A stretch of 64,000 bases of DNA from Leptodontidium sp. MPI-SDFR-AT-0119 (taxonomy: Eukaryota; Ascomycota; Leotiomycetes; Helotiales; Leptodontidiaceae). Both the position numbers and the translations under genes were made by a program. Location of the stretch: NCBI GenBank assembly GCA_020726505.1, contig JAHLEZ010000021.1:868001-932000 (forward strand). Reading direction: 5' to 3'. Below are positions 1 through 11,322 of this stretch, piece after piece; positions within the stretch are counted from its first letter, which is position 1; each line of letters opens with the position of its first letter. The notes under the pieces were generated by a model. That model made no database searches and was not told where the DNA came from. It saw only the letters and a program-made list of their open reading frames with translations.

Positions 1-2
1 AG

Positions 3-2213
3 CTGAAACAAAAGGAACTTGACGATGCTTACTCTGTGATACGGATTGTTCGTCCTAAAAGGGGGACGAATTTGGAGATCAATAACCCTCAAAAGAAAAG
101 TATTCAGTCCTTCTCTTGCGTTTATGATATTCCAGGTCTCCTGAGCTGATGTAGCTTAGGACTTACGTCAATAGATAAATCTGCCAATGATGCCCAGCCA
201 TTCGCATCTCAGAGCGAGCAAAATTCTACCGATCAAGTATCAGACGACAGGCCAAATCGATCGATGGAAAATGCCTACATCACTCGAAAGAGTGTCATCG
301 ATGATCCAGCGGCACTCCACCCAGGTATGTCCTTCTGTATAGACTCGGCATTGCCAGTTTTGTTGCACACATGTTCTGAATTGCCTCTACTAGTATACCA
401 CGTTATCGCAAAGCCTCGAAAATATTTCAAGCCCGGGAGAGTCTTCTCAGTTGTTTGGACCGAGCCAGCTGGTCCGTCAAAATTCACTGCGGATAGCAAG
501 AACGTAACTCCTGTCTCATTTGATCAGTACGCTTGGACAGAAATTCGCCGCTTCGTCGTCGCTCGAGACATGAATGATCACTGTTTAGCTCTTCCAATTC
601 ATACCTTTGGGGGGCGCGGATCACAAAAATCTACAGCCCGGCCACAGGATCAACGCCCTGTCTTCGCGATCCCCGAAGACTGGGATAAATCAACCCTTTC
701 TGAAGAAGCGATTCCGATCAAAGTTGAAGACCCTGATGTTGATGTCAAAAGGGATGTTTCGTTCGTCCTGTTCTCCAAGCACTACTCGGTTGAGCATTAT
801 CTGCCCGTTCGAAATATTGGCTATGTTGTCAAGGAAGCCCTGCCGATCTTAGAGGCATGTTTCCTTCTTGCTTTAGGTATCTCCGATGCAGTGCGAGCAG
901 TAGGGACTTCAGTAACGCCAAGTTCTGCATCAGGTCTGGCCAATTTGGTTGACGCAGAATCTGTACTTGGCGTCGATGAACAACTACTGTTCACTTGCGA
1001 CTACGATGCATGCCACAGAACTAGACAGAAAACGTTCTCTCAGAAAGAGGCTTACAGAGACCATCTCAGAGATTTTCACCGCGAAGATCTTTTGGGTAGT
1101 AGTCGGACGGATGATTCATGGTTCAACACTAGGAACCTACAGGAGGAATGGTGGAGATGCAAGGCCTGTCTTTCCAGAGTCTCGGTTTCGCCTAATGGAT
1201 TTACTTGCTGGAGCTGTAATCAACCCTGCGAAGAAGAGCGAGTAATTGCTCGGCAGACTCGTCTTGAAAAGCTGGTACCGAGATTATCAATGATCGGGGA
1301 AGGTCTTTTCACAGACCGGACTAAACATACAACGGAATTCCAGGAGCTGAGTCTTGAAGCTAGCGTGTTGAGCTCTAGCAGATATGCGGGACGGAGTACT
1401 GCTGCTACGAGACACAAAAGCAAGGCTGGCGGTAGGTCCAGTGGCAGGTCCGGGCGAAAGTATTCAGATGCGAAATCCTACAAAAGCTCTGTCCCTTCGA
1501 ACGAACCGCAACCAGAAACATCAGAAGATGCGCCTGAGTCCGAACCTCAAGAGGTCCCACCTCCGAGCTTCCTTTTTCAAGTCAACCAACTGCCTGTCGA
1601 TGATAATGGAATTCCTCCCCGCACAACTGAGGGTGGTGTCTGGATACCACCAATCTACAGAGCTGCATTCGGTCCTCAATCTGCCGGTAATCTATATCGA
1701 TGGAATCCGAATGGCAGAATCACACTAGCCACTGATTGCACATGGCACAATGGCTTTCGGTCAGGGTCTGGAGAGCGAATTAGAACGTACTCTACACGAA
1801 CGGTGTTTTGGTGCAACCCTTGGGCTCAATTCATGGTTGCTACAGGAGATGCCAGCGACAGAGATATGGCCGACTCCGATCATCCTCATAACATTTGGTG
1901 GCCATTAAGCTTTGACCACGATGGAGCTATATCTCGAGTGATGGAAAACGCAGGAAGCCCATATCTCGCCGGTTCGGGCCCAGCCTGGATAGCTGATCTT
2001 GGATTATCTTCTTACACACACTGCGAAGACAGGCCCTCTGAAGGGCTTTCTGGGAATTTGGCAACGCTCTTTGGAATAATCGCCATGTCTTGCTCAGCCA
2101 GGCACTTTGACAACCTGTTGACGAGAGCACTGAGGTATAACAATTGGCTAGGTCATGATCGACGGGACGGACGTGAGTCCAATGCTTGCAATTCTGCTGG
2201 CGATCAATACTAA
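3..2213 (+). CDS. DUF6590 / C2H2 zinc-finger protein, probably 5'-partial
   Basis: The long frame starts at ATG 264 and ends at 2213. Residues of about 45-190 (counting from that ATG) match the fungal DUF6590 pattern: YFKPGRVFSVVW near residue 54, then an RRFVV strand, a LALPIHTFGGRG-like stretch and a SVEHYLPV stretch. A C2H2 finger follows at about 245-272 (C-x4-C ... H-x4-H spacing), then a CKAC...CWSC Cys cluster at about 298-320, a Ser/Arg/Gly-rich linker and a C-terminal domain I do not recognise. An in-frame intron is likely at 325-393 (69 nt, GTATGT...CTAG), which rejoins the conserved block. Upstream, the same frame is open from 150 to 264, and 3-99 also looks coding. A 75-nt GT-AG intron at 100-174 would join them without a stop, so the gene probably starts left of the window. 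DNA binding is inferred from the finger only. Confidence 0.68.
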
Positions 2214-3904
2214 ATAATCATAGGGAGTGACCAAAGAGGTGTTGTTGTTCACATCTACCTCGACCCCGAAAACCCGCTTGGCTCAACGATGGGTAAACTT
2301 GCAGATCTCGAGGCTGATGGACCTGCTCTAATAACATGACTCCCTAATTCTTGTGCTCCATCTCGGATCCACAACTTTCCTCCAAATATCATCTGCCTAT
2401 ACTTTATTTGGATACTTGATAGACATAGACATACGTTGTTGGCTCTGCAGTGTGCCCACGTAGCAGCAGGGGCCTCATGCGAGTCTGGTGGTCTTTGTAA
2501 CAGCCAAACTCGAGGCATGATTTCTCGGCCATGTCACTCAATCTCTTCAATTATCATTAGTCTACTCCGGAATCCGAATTTTTCCCTTTGGAGATCGAGG
2601 TGTTTCTGTTTCTGGGGGCGAACTTAACCGGGATTAGGATGCTCTCCTCGCGAACGTATCTATAGTTGCAGTTCTATGTTTGCAGTTGGTTTGACCGTTT
2701 GATATTGGCCTCTACACCTTGTTCAAGGAGCTTGAAGTGATGATCTACGAAGTTGGCATACGGCACCTGCTTTTACTCTGTGATTCTAAGATGTTAGCGA
2801 GGATCCTCCAAAACATCTCAGTCACGGAATACAAATTGAACTATTGAAGTCAAGTCTGGCCAAGATCCTTCCTTATGATCGGTGAATCTATAATATTAGA
2901 TTATCGTACTTTTAAACCAGCGCTGTGCTTCATAGCTTGTCACAATCGAATTGAGTTGTGGACGGATGCCTCCTTTGAAGTTCACTTGGGATAGGATTTT
3001 GGTGAAATTAAATTGTCCGGCACAAATCCAGACCACAAGAAGACATTGGCAGAATCATGGGCCAGGCTTCACGGAGGGACAGAATCATCAAGAGGTAATA
3101 GGCTTCTAAGGCTGTTAATTGAAATTGAGAATCACGTGCATGATGTCCTAAATCCTGTACCTATGTATCTCGAACGGAAATGATTCAGGAAGGAAATGTG
3201 ATATTGATTGAAAGAAGCACCAAATACCAGGTTGGTTGAGTACGGTTGCACAGCTACTCAAAATAGTTGAGCGTTTCCAGTGTCGAGCAAAACCTGACGA
3301 GATTTGTCCCAGCGGCTCGAAAAGAAAGCTGCAAAGCCTTCCAATAGCTCAAAAGGGCGCTGCGAGATCACCATCTGCATCCATCGAAAGCCCCTCCATG
3401 TCCATGAATCTATTTGTATGGTCCCTCTGACGCCACCCAAGCAACAGGTTGCTTGAAGCAAATGCTCGGCCAGCTCTTATGGAACCCTTGATCGGTCTCC
3501 GCGCCACGGTATCGCTAACTTCATCAATAGGAGGCAAAGTAGGCACTGACAGGAAGCCAGGCCGGTTGTGCTTATATGTTGAGCTGCACTGTCTAGAAGG
3601 GCGCGTTGGAGAAGAAAAGAAGAAAGAGAATCTGACGAGCCGAAAATTTGAGATATGGACCTGAATGGCGCTAGCTGAGGCTAGTCTCAATCCGTGGTAG
3701 CGTAAAAGCTCGGCCACCGCGACAGATGGAGTTGAAGCTCTCAGAAATAACGGCTATGTGGGGTCAAGGCAAACATCAACAACACCAGACTTCAGCAGCG
3801 CATTGAATCTACGGCCTCCACGAATGTTTCCGCCCAACTAATACCTTCATACTGGCCAATTTGGCTCCCCATCAATACCAAGATCGTCTCCGTCGCACTT
3901 CAAG
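2214..3904. other. Intergenic, about 1.7 kb
   Basis: Only short overlapping open frames with atypical composition lie here. I see no domain, no splice-joined exons, no tRNA boxes and no clear repeat. The last ~200 bases are CA/CT-rich and lead into the AP-1 mu start at 3905, so they are probably its promoter and 5' leader. Confidence 0.5.
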
Positions 3905-5388
3905 ATGGCTTCCGCACTGTTCTTCCTCGACCTCAAGGGAAAGGTATTGCCCCTGAGGATTCAAGCGCTGGCAATGCTGATGATGCTCTGCAGACCCTTC
4001 TGGCTCGGAATTACAGAGGAGATATCCCTATGTCTGCGGTTGAGAAGTTCCCCATACTCTTGAGCGAAGCCGAAGAAGAGAGTTCTTCTGTTCCACCATG
4101 TTTCTCAGATGAGGGAATCAACGTATGTCTCTGCCACCACGAAGCAGACCTCCCCTAACTTTCCATCAGTACCTCTACATCAGACACAACAATCTCTACC
4201 TCCTTGCCCTCACGAAAAGAAACACCAACGCTGCCGAAATCCTCCTATTCCTCCACAAAGTCGTCGAAGTCTTCACCGAGTATTTCAAAGAACTAGAAGA
4301 GGAATCGATAAGGGATAACTTTGTTATCATCTACGAACTCCTCGATGAGATGATGGATTTTGGACATCCGCAGACTACTGAATCGAAGATCTTACAAGAA
4401 TACATCACACAGGAGTCGCACAAGCTGGAGGTCCAAGCACGCCCCCCAATAGCAGTTACAAATGCCGTCTCGTGGCGATCAGAAGGAATCAGATACCGCA
4501 AGAATGAAGTTTTCCTCGATGTTGTGGAATCTCTCAACCTCCTCGTCTCTTCGAATGGTAATGTCCTCCGCTCTGAGATTCTGGGTGCGATCAAGATGAA
4601 GTGTTATTTATCGGGCATGCCAGAATTACGTCTGGGATTGAACGACAAAGTTATGTTCGAAACAACTGGACGGGCGACTCGAGGAAAGGCTATTGAGATG
4701 GAGGATGTCAAGTTCCACCAGTGTGTCCGCTTATCACGATTTGAGAACGACCGCACAATCTCCTTCATTCCTCCCGATGGCGAATTCGAGCTTATGTCAT
4801 ATCGTCTGAACACACAAGTCAAGCCTCTGATCTGGGTCGAGTGTATCGTCGAGTCACATTCCGGAAGTAGGATCGAGTACATGCTGAAGGCGAAAGCACA
4901 ATTCAAGCGGAGAAGTACAGCAAATAATGTCGAGATTACCGTTCCTGTGCCAGAAGATGCCGATTCTCCAAGATTCAGGACCAATATTGGAAGCGTACAC
5001 TACGCACCAGAGAAGAGTGCTATTGTATGGAAGATCAAACAGTTCGGAGGTAGCAAGGAGTTCTTGATGCGAGCTGAGCTAGGACTGCCAAGTGTCAAGG
5101 GTGATGATGAGCATGGTGGCGGTATGACTGGTGGGTTTGGAGGCAGTATGGGTGGAGTTGGTGGAAAGGGTGCGAAGAGACCAATCAGCGTGAAGTTTGA
5201 GATCCCCTACTTCACAACCAGTGGAATTCAGGTCCGGTACTTGAAGATTATCGAGCCAAAGGTATGTCATCATTCTGGAAACTCCGAAGCCTTACTAATT
5301 TCTACAGCTGCAATACCCATCTCTACCTTGGGTTCGATACATCACACAATCTGGAGATATCGCTGTTCGATTACCCGATGTCAGTTGA
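3905..5388 (+). CDS. apm1: AP-1 complex medium (mu) subunit
   Basis: This is the mu subunit of the clathrin adaptor AP-1, which sorts cargo between the trans-Golgi and endosomes by reading tyrosine-based signals. Four exons are supported: 3905-3943, 3994-4122, 4170-5261 and 5308-5388, giving 446 residues, the usual size for the family. The N-terminus MASALFFLDLKGK is diagnostic. The longin-like N-domain runs to about residue 140 (YLYIRHNNLYLLA, then NFVIIYELLDEMMDFG). The mu-homology domain follows (SWRSEGIRYRKNEVFLDVVE onward, with the YLSGMPELRLGLND stretch) and the end reads YLKIIEP...WVRYITQSGDIAVRLPD. The 47-nt intron at 4123-4169 has a clean CTAAC branch site. Just before the last beta strands there is a Gly-rich loop (about residues 364-390) that is longer than in the animal protein. 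Nothing is broken. Confidence 0.96.
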
Positions 5389-6752
5389 GCAATAGACAAG
5401 CTATAGTTCTACACGAATCCATGCATGCGACAAGAGAGCCGAAGATTAGCAAGGGATGGAGGGATAGGGGAGCATGCATTTCAGGCGCTAGCGGGAGGAG
5501 TTAGATCTATGAGCACGAGCACTCGATGGTTGGGCTCATACGTCCAACTGTCAAATACAAAACTTCAAGAGATGTGATCACATGCTTTGATTGCGTATCT
5601 GGCCCTTATCAGCGATTTGAACATGTAAGTTCCTATGCTCTGGTCTTCTTCATTGTCTCTCGTTTGTGTTTTCTATTTCTTGCTCCCCCAAATGTAGTTG
5701 TTTTATCATGTGCCAAGTGGCGCTCGGTACAGATACAGATATCTCTAGAAATAAAATCCACCGAGGCATCAGGTGACCACTCAGCAAGTGTCTGTCTGGC
5801 TTCTGATCAGAAAGATCGAGAGTTTCCTCATCGCGGTCTGTGAAATATGTTTGGTATGTTCTGGGGGGCGCTTGGCGTCCATCTCGGCGACGCGATTGTC
5901 AATCGGACCAAGCATTTCTGGGACACAGCTCGGTGGAGCGAGAGCGCGTAGCTGAGAGGGGTGGTTCTGGTGGTTTTTGGACTTTTCCTGTTATGATGGG
6001 TGGGGTGACTGTTGAGATTGCTCTTGGGTTGCTGTTGATGGCATCCGGCTGTGTCTCGACCCGGGCTGATGTACCGCCGTGCTTCAACATGTGGTTTGGT
6101 CTGATATTCATACAATTTCATTTCTAAACGATCCATCAAACTCGAGGGTGCTCTGCCAGCTAGGTTCATCAACTCCAATACATTCCATCCCGATATGGGG
6201 ATTCTGTTTACTGACCAGGTGAGACTGCCACGAATTGTCTCAGATCTGTTGTTCGATCCGAGGGTTCTGGAAAGCTCGGTTACCTACAATCGGATCCTTG
6301 GAGCTGCAGAGTTCGGAGAACAAAGAGTGTAGTGAAATGTAAGTCACAATTTGCCAACTTCTTTAATTCCATGCGACATCCCGGTCTCAAGTTAATGCTG
6401 TCTCATTTTGGACTGAAAGAATCGGCACAATGCACGGTGGATATCACTGCGGTTTCCCTTCTGGCAGCTCAGATGGACATTTTCGCTCAAAGGCCTGGTG
6501 TCGAGTATCTTCGACGTCATTCACTCGACAATGCTTGGATTGGGGATGCCGTTCCGAGAGAAGCACGAAGCGACTTCGAGGTGCGTTCTTGAAAGATAGA
6601 GGAGCGGTTATCTCCCAAGCTCGTCCTCCATATCCAATCTCAGTATATTGCAAGTTTATCTATCAGTTGAAAACCGACTCAAGCCCACATCGCCAAATAT
6701 ATCTACACAATATTCACAACATCGAGATTTGCTGCAGAACAACACGACCGAA
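5389..6752. other. Intergenic, about 1.36 kb, with one protein-like micro-ORF
   Basis: No gene with recognisable domains was found. A 34-codon frame, ATG 5847 to TAG 5951, has a protein-like composition (three Trp, a balanced charge pattern and an amphipathic start MFGMFWGALG). It could be a micro-protein or an exon of an unseen transcript; I rate it low. The rest holds the apm1 3' region and the leader of the gene at 6753. Confidence 0.35.
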
Positions 6753-8441
6753 ATGGATTCTCGGATTCCTAGTATGTCATTACCAGGACCGCAATCAGCT
6801 CCAGATGGCCGAAAAGTGCGAAGATATCTTCACCAGAAGAGTGCGGAAGTCATCGATAAGGCGACGGCGTCTTTCAAGACTTGGAAATCTCAATGGGATA
6901 AGAAGAGATATAACAAGAAGCATGGCATCACAGGTGGAAAGAATCAAGGTGTCGAGACAAGCACTTCCGGTCTATCTCGGAACCGCGTCAATCGTCGGCG
7001 TGACAGACCGCAGCCAATACCTGGACCATCCAACAGCGGAAGGGAAGTTTCACTTGATAGATCCGGAGTCCTTCCTGGATCATCTCATAGCACCACGAGC
7101 AGCCCAGGTGGCAGAACGAGTGACCTTTCTACGGCGTCAGATAGTATTGATCCTCCACCAACTCCACCTAAGCACCTCTTCTGGAGCAACAGTTTGGATA
7201 GAATAAAGAGGAGCCACCCTAAACCCCCCAAGAGAGTAATATTCGGAGGAGGCCCTGTTCTGATGCGCACAGAAAGCGAAAAGGAACGGATCAACCAGAA
7301 ACGCCAGTCTATAATGTTTGTCAAGGAAAGCGGTGGTAGTGCTAAAATGGAACCGTCCATGGGCGACCAAAGACCATTAACGGATGAAGATAGGGCTAGA
7401 GAAATCAGAGTTGCCAGAATGGCTGCACGGAGAGTGATCTCTGATCCTAAAGTGAAGACTCCTCGGGACGAAGCAAGGAGATTCGGAGAGGGTCGCCACC
7501 ATTACTCGAGGCCTCCTTTAAGTGGAGGCTCTAAAACACGACGCTCTATCAAACACCGCCGTACTCGTTCAGCTGCCTTACCGAGGTCGAAATTGAACAC
7601 AGTTCATGAGAATGAGTCGTGGCCAGAGCCTGAGACTCATGCACCAGACTTAGAAAACGGACAAAGTCAGCATCATGCTGAAGCGGGTTCGGGGGTAAAC
7701 TTTCACGGCTACGGCTCCTATCCTCGAGCGACTGCAGATGACAACTTCGGAAGTAAGAAAACCGGAGAAGTCGATGACGGAGCATCGTCTTCCTTCACTG
7801 CGGAGCTCGCGAAGGAAGACGTTGCTGGGACTGGAGGGTATTTGGCCAGTGGACAGTCTCAGCTGAGCCAGAAGGCTAGATATGTCCCCCCAGAACAACG
7901 AGAAGTGCCTGGTCCCGCCTTTGGCTCCTATCCATCGGTCTTTCCCCAAAGAACTTCGTCGCTTCAACCCGATAATTCACTTAGGAGACAGCCACCGATA
8001 ATCAGCCTACGAGCTGATGTCATGTTGGAGGGGCACTCAGCGGTGGCGTTACCGAGCACTTCTTCAAGGCTAAGGGATCTCCACTTGCTCAATCTTCAAA
8101 GAGAGTTCGAACCAAATTCAGCAAATTCAAAACAAGCAGCAGTCTTCAGTGCCAATCCGACTCAGTCGATGAAACTCGGCTCATCCAACCCAGCAATCTA
8201 CATGGAAGAGCCGACAGATCGACCAATCGTCAGCTGCTTTCCATCATCAGATTACTTCCCGGTGAAGCCTTCAGAAGTCAAGAAAGATACCACTGTCCAG
8301 AGAAGAAAGCCACTACCTGCGAATCCGCCATCCGTAGTCACCCCAGACTCAAACTCATCCAGCAACCTCAGACCTGAGCAAATTCTCAGGAGAAAGCCAG
8401 GTCGAGACAACCTGAGATCCAGCCAAGTCAATGATGAATAA
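6753..8441 (+). CDS. Long intrinsically disordered protein of unknown function
   Basis: A single-exon frame of 562 residues. I chose ATG 6753 (MDSRIPSMSLPGPQ) because the frame upstream of it, reaching back to 6648, looks like leader sequence; ATG 6648 remains possible. The protein is Ser/Pro/Arg/Lys-rich with no recognisable folded domain. A short basic, helix-prone stretch near residues 20-55 (RKVRRYLHQKSAEVIDKA then a Trp- and Lys-rich segment) is the most ordered-looking part and could be a membrane- or partner-binding helix. There is a polyproline patch PPPTPPK near residue 130 and an acidic/basic helix near 210-245 (EDRAREIRVARMAARRV). This pattern is common in fungal scaffold or cytoskeleton-associated proteins, but no function is claimed. 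Confidence 0.75.
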   Translation: MDSRIPSMSLPGPQSAPDGRKVRRYLHQKSAEVIDKATASFKTWKSQWDKKRYNKKHGITGGKNQGVETSTSGLSRNRVNRRRDRPQPIPGPSNSGREVSLDRSGVLPGSSHSTTSSPGGRTSDLSTASDSIDPPPTPPKHLFWSNSLDRIKRSHPKPPKRVIFGGGPVLMRTESEKERINQKRQSIMFVKESGGSAKMEPSMGDQRPLTDEDRAREIRVARMAARRVISDPKVKTPRDEARRFGEGRHHYSRPPLSGGSKTRRSIKHRRTRSAALPRSKLNTVHENESWPEPETHAPDLENGQSQHHAEAGSGVNFHGYGSYPRATADDNFGSKKTGEVDDGASSSFTAELAKEDVAGTGGYLASGQSQLSQKARYVPPEQREVPGPAFGSYPSVFPQRTSSLQPDNSLRRQPPIISLRADVMLEGHSAVALPSTSSRLRDLHLLNLQREFEPNSANSKQAAVFSANPTQSMKLGSSNPAIYMEEPTDRPIVSCFPSSDYFPVKPSEVKKDTTVQRRKPLPANPPSVVTPDSNSSSNLRPEQILRRKPGRDNLRSSQVNDE

Positions 8442-9720
8442 TCCTACCAAAGGGCGACCTTAGACACCAATCCCACTGTGAACGATGAGCTTGCAGTGGC
8501 CCCTTTGAATATTTCAAAGGGAAGAGGGTCTCGGCTTGCTCTAAGCTCAAATGACGACCGTAATCATGGTGGAGAGAGTCCATTTTTGAGATAGGTTGTA
8601 CGGTACGGATCTCCAGGCATTGAGGATATCTCGGAGAGAAACTCGATGATTATGGCATCTAGCTCGGATTTGAATGCGAGAGATGAGAAAAGTAGTGTCA
8701 GAGGATTGTCAAAAATTCCACTACTTCCAACGATTGCGGTCAAGTGCACAGAGACGGCTGATTTCGTTGGTGGATAGTGGGTGAACAGAAACAGTTCCAC
8801 GTTCTGGGAGTCTGGTGCTGATTGACGAAAAATACATCACCATCCGTTCTGATCTTTCTGGATTTGTATGGCCGATCCTTGCGCTCCAAGATGGGAAGAT
8901 ATACTTCTACTGCATATGTTTAAGTTGTTTTCATTTCATTGGGCATGTCATAGGGACAGGGGGAGTTGCTGACAATAAGCGAGCGGGCCTGTTATCATCA
9001 GAATCTCTTACTGTTTTCTAACCATCAACACCATCTTTTCGATCCGAACTTATGCAGGCAGGACTTACTCATAACTTGTTGCCATTTGCCCGATTCTGTA
9101 AAAATACGAGCTAATCTATCAAGCTTCCAGATTAGGTTACACTTCCAGGGTTTCCCGCTGCCGACTTCCTTATCTTTCATCGTCGTGTTTTCCACACCTC
9201 ACTCTTGGCTACATATCATTCTCTTGGCGATACTTGCAACCTGCCAGAACAGCTTGGTTGACCGCAGTCTGGCTGAATTGACGTCTTGGCTCCTGCCCCG
9301 TTTGCCCAATATGATGACATTCATAGTCACATTGGCGCCATGGATGAGCAAGCAATGGCAAGAATCGACAAGAGTTGGCAAGCAATGCCCATGCTACCCC
9401 ACTTCTACTACAACAAGCGTACCAGACTTGGCGGCAAGGACTCAAGCGAATAGCCAATTGATACCAGACTCTTTATCTGCACAGTACCTGTACCTGGAAA
9501 TGAAAGCACCTATCGCACAGCAACCTCATGCAATGGAGTTTGTTGTGCCTCACTTGGGCCGAGTTCCATGGTGGGGAGCTTCCAAAGCTAGGAAGCTCTC
9601 GAAGCTTTGCCAGGCACCCAGAATCCCATTTCTAAGGGGGTATAAAACTCCCACGCTATCCTATTGTCAAAATCTTCTCTTGCATCCTTCCAGAACCTTA
9701 TTTGCTTTTGTTGGTTCACC
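8442..9720. other. Intergenic, about 1.28 kb, promoter of the aminopeptidase gene
   Basis: This contains a 252-codon open frame (8966-9724, +) whose translation is His/Leu/Ser/Pro-rich, lacks domain features and runs through the TATA box and start of the next gene. I read it as chance. The segment next to 9721 is a convincing fungal promoter. Confidence 0.5.
9641..9647 (+). promoter_or_regulatory. TATA box of the aminopeptidase gene
   Basis: TATAAAA lies 74 bases before the ATG at 9721, in a G-rich to pyrimidine-rich transition. Position and sequence fit a TATA-driven fungal promoter of a secreted enzyme. Confidence 0.6.
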
Positions 9721-11322
9721 ATGAAGTCAATTCAGACTCTAGTTGCTCTCGGCGCATTGGTGTCGTCTGCCCTTGCAGCCCTACCCTTGGTCGAGTCGGT
9801 CAGTATCCCACAGGTTCAATTGATCGAATACTACTTACAATTCCTCAGAACAAACTTCGCAGAGTTCTGCTTCGATCTGAGCTTCTCAAGAAATCGGAAT
9901 ATCTGCTTTCTTTGGCAGTTGACAACACTCGTCGGGCAGCAACTCCTGGCCACAACAAGACTGTGGACTGGATTTTCGACACACTCTCAGCATATCCAGA
10001 CTATTACGATGTCGAGATCCAACCTTTCACAATGCCTGGTGGCAAGGCTGTTTTCACAGCAAATGGTCAGTCTCTGGTTGCCGACTACATGATCTACAGT
10101 CCAGCTGGAGCAGTCTCAGCCCCCTTGGTTCTTGTGAACAACCAGGGATGTGTACCCGTAAGTTATTCGTTCTGCCTCGCTGAACACCAATTAACTTGAG
10201 CTCAGTCCGATTTCCCACCCGGAGTTGCAGGGGCCATTGCTCTTATCAAGCGTGGAGCTTGCACATTCGGCACAAAAGTAGCAACTGCTGGGTCAGCTGG
10301 TGCAGTTGGAACAATCATCTACAACAATGTCGTGGGAAGGCTGGCAGATCGTACTCTTGAACCCCAAGAGACTCATCCAGAAGGACCATTCCAACCTGCA
10401 GCCGGTGTATCGGACACTGTTGGAGCCACACTCCTGAGCCTGCTCGCCGCTGGACCTGTCGCTGCCACATTGTCAATTGACTTGTCGGATGTAACAAGTT
10501 ACAATGTCATTGCGCAGACTAAAGGTGGAGATCAGAACAATGTTCTGCATGTGGGTGGTCACTCTGATTCCGTCATTGACGGTTTGTAACCCAAACTGTG
10601 CGATTAAACATATTCTAACAGAGTCTGCAGGTCCCGGTATCAATGACAACGGCTCTGGTTCCGTCGCACTCCTCGAGATCGCAATACAACTCACCAAGTA
10701 CAGCGTAAACAACGCCATCCGTTTCTCATGGTGGTCTGGAGAAGAGCAAGGCGAGATCGGTTCCGACCACTACGTAAAATCATTGTCTCCCGAACAGCTC
10801 GGCAAGATCCGTCTCTATCTCAACTTCGACATGATCGCATCCCCCAACTTCTACTATTCCATCTACGACGGCGATGGAAGTTCCTTCGGCACCGCGGGTG
10901 CACCAGGCTCAGCGGAAGCCGAGAAGCTCTTCGAGGATTTCTTCCAATACGAAGAAGGTCTCCCATTCGCATCCACCGCGTTCGACGGCCGTTCCGATTA
11001 TGGTCCATTCCTTGAAGTTGGCGTTCCCTGTGGAGGTCTCTTCACTGGTGCTGAGCAGCTCAAGACTGAAGAAGAAGCCTCTCTCTTTGGAGGTGTTGCT
11101 GGTGTTGCGTATGATGTCAACTACCACAGTGCTCTTGACAACGTCAAGAATCTGAATGTCGGTGCATTCTTGCATAATGCGAAGGCCATTGCGCATTCAG
11201 TTGCTACGTATGGTATCTCCTGGGAGGGCAAATACGGTGTTTCTGCTAGAGCGAAGAGGGATATCGTTACGCGCAAGAAGCAGGTTTTGTCCAAGAAGGC
11301 TAGCGATAGATTCACTGTTTGA
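9721..11322 (+). CDS. M28 family aminopeptidase (aminopeptidase Y / leucine-aminopeptidase-like), secreted or vacuolar
   Basis: Four exons, 9721-9798, 9849-10157, 10206-10581 and 10631-11322, give 484 residues with consistent phases. The first 19-20 residues form a signal peptide (MKSIQTLVALGALVSSALA). A protease-associated (PA) domain sits at about 110-220 (VLVNNQGCVP, then AIALIKRGACTFGTK). The M28 catalytic domain follows with zinc-ligand and catalytic motifs: GGHSDS, GINDNGSGS, WWSGEEQGEIGS (the EE pair) and NYHSALDN. FDGRSDYGPF is also typical of the family. The enzyme should remove N-terminal residues from peptides outside the cell or in the vacuole. The C-terminal ~35 residues are basic (ARAKRDIVTRKKQ), beyond the catalytic core, and may be a processed tail. 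The gene appears intact. Confidence 0.93.

Noticed and set aside
8966..9724. 252-codon plus-strand open frame before the aminopeptidase gene
   Set aside because: No domain, a composition like random DNA, and it runs through the TATA box and past the ATG of a well-supported gene in another frame.
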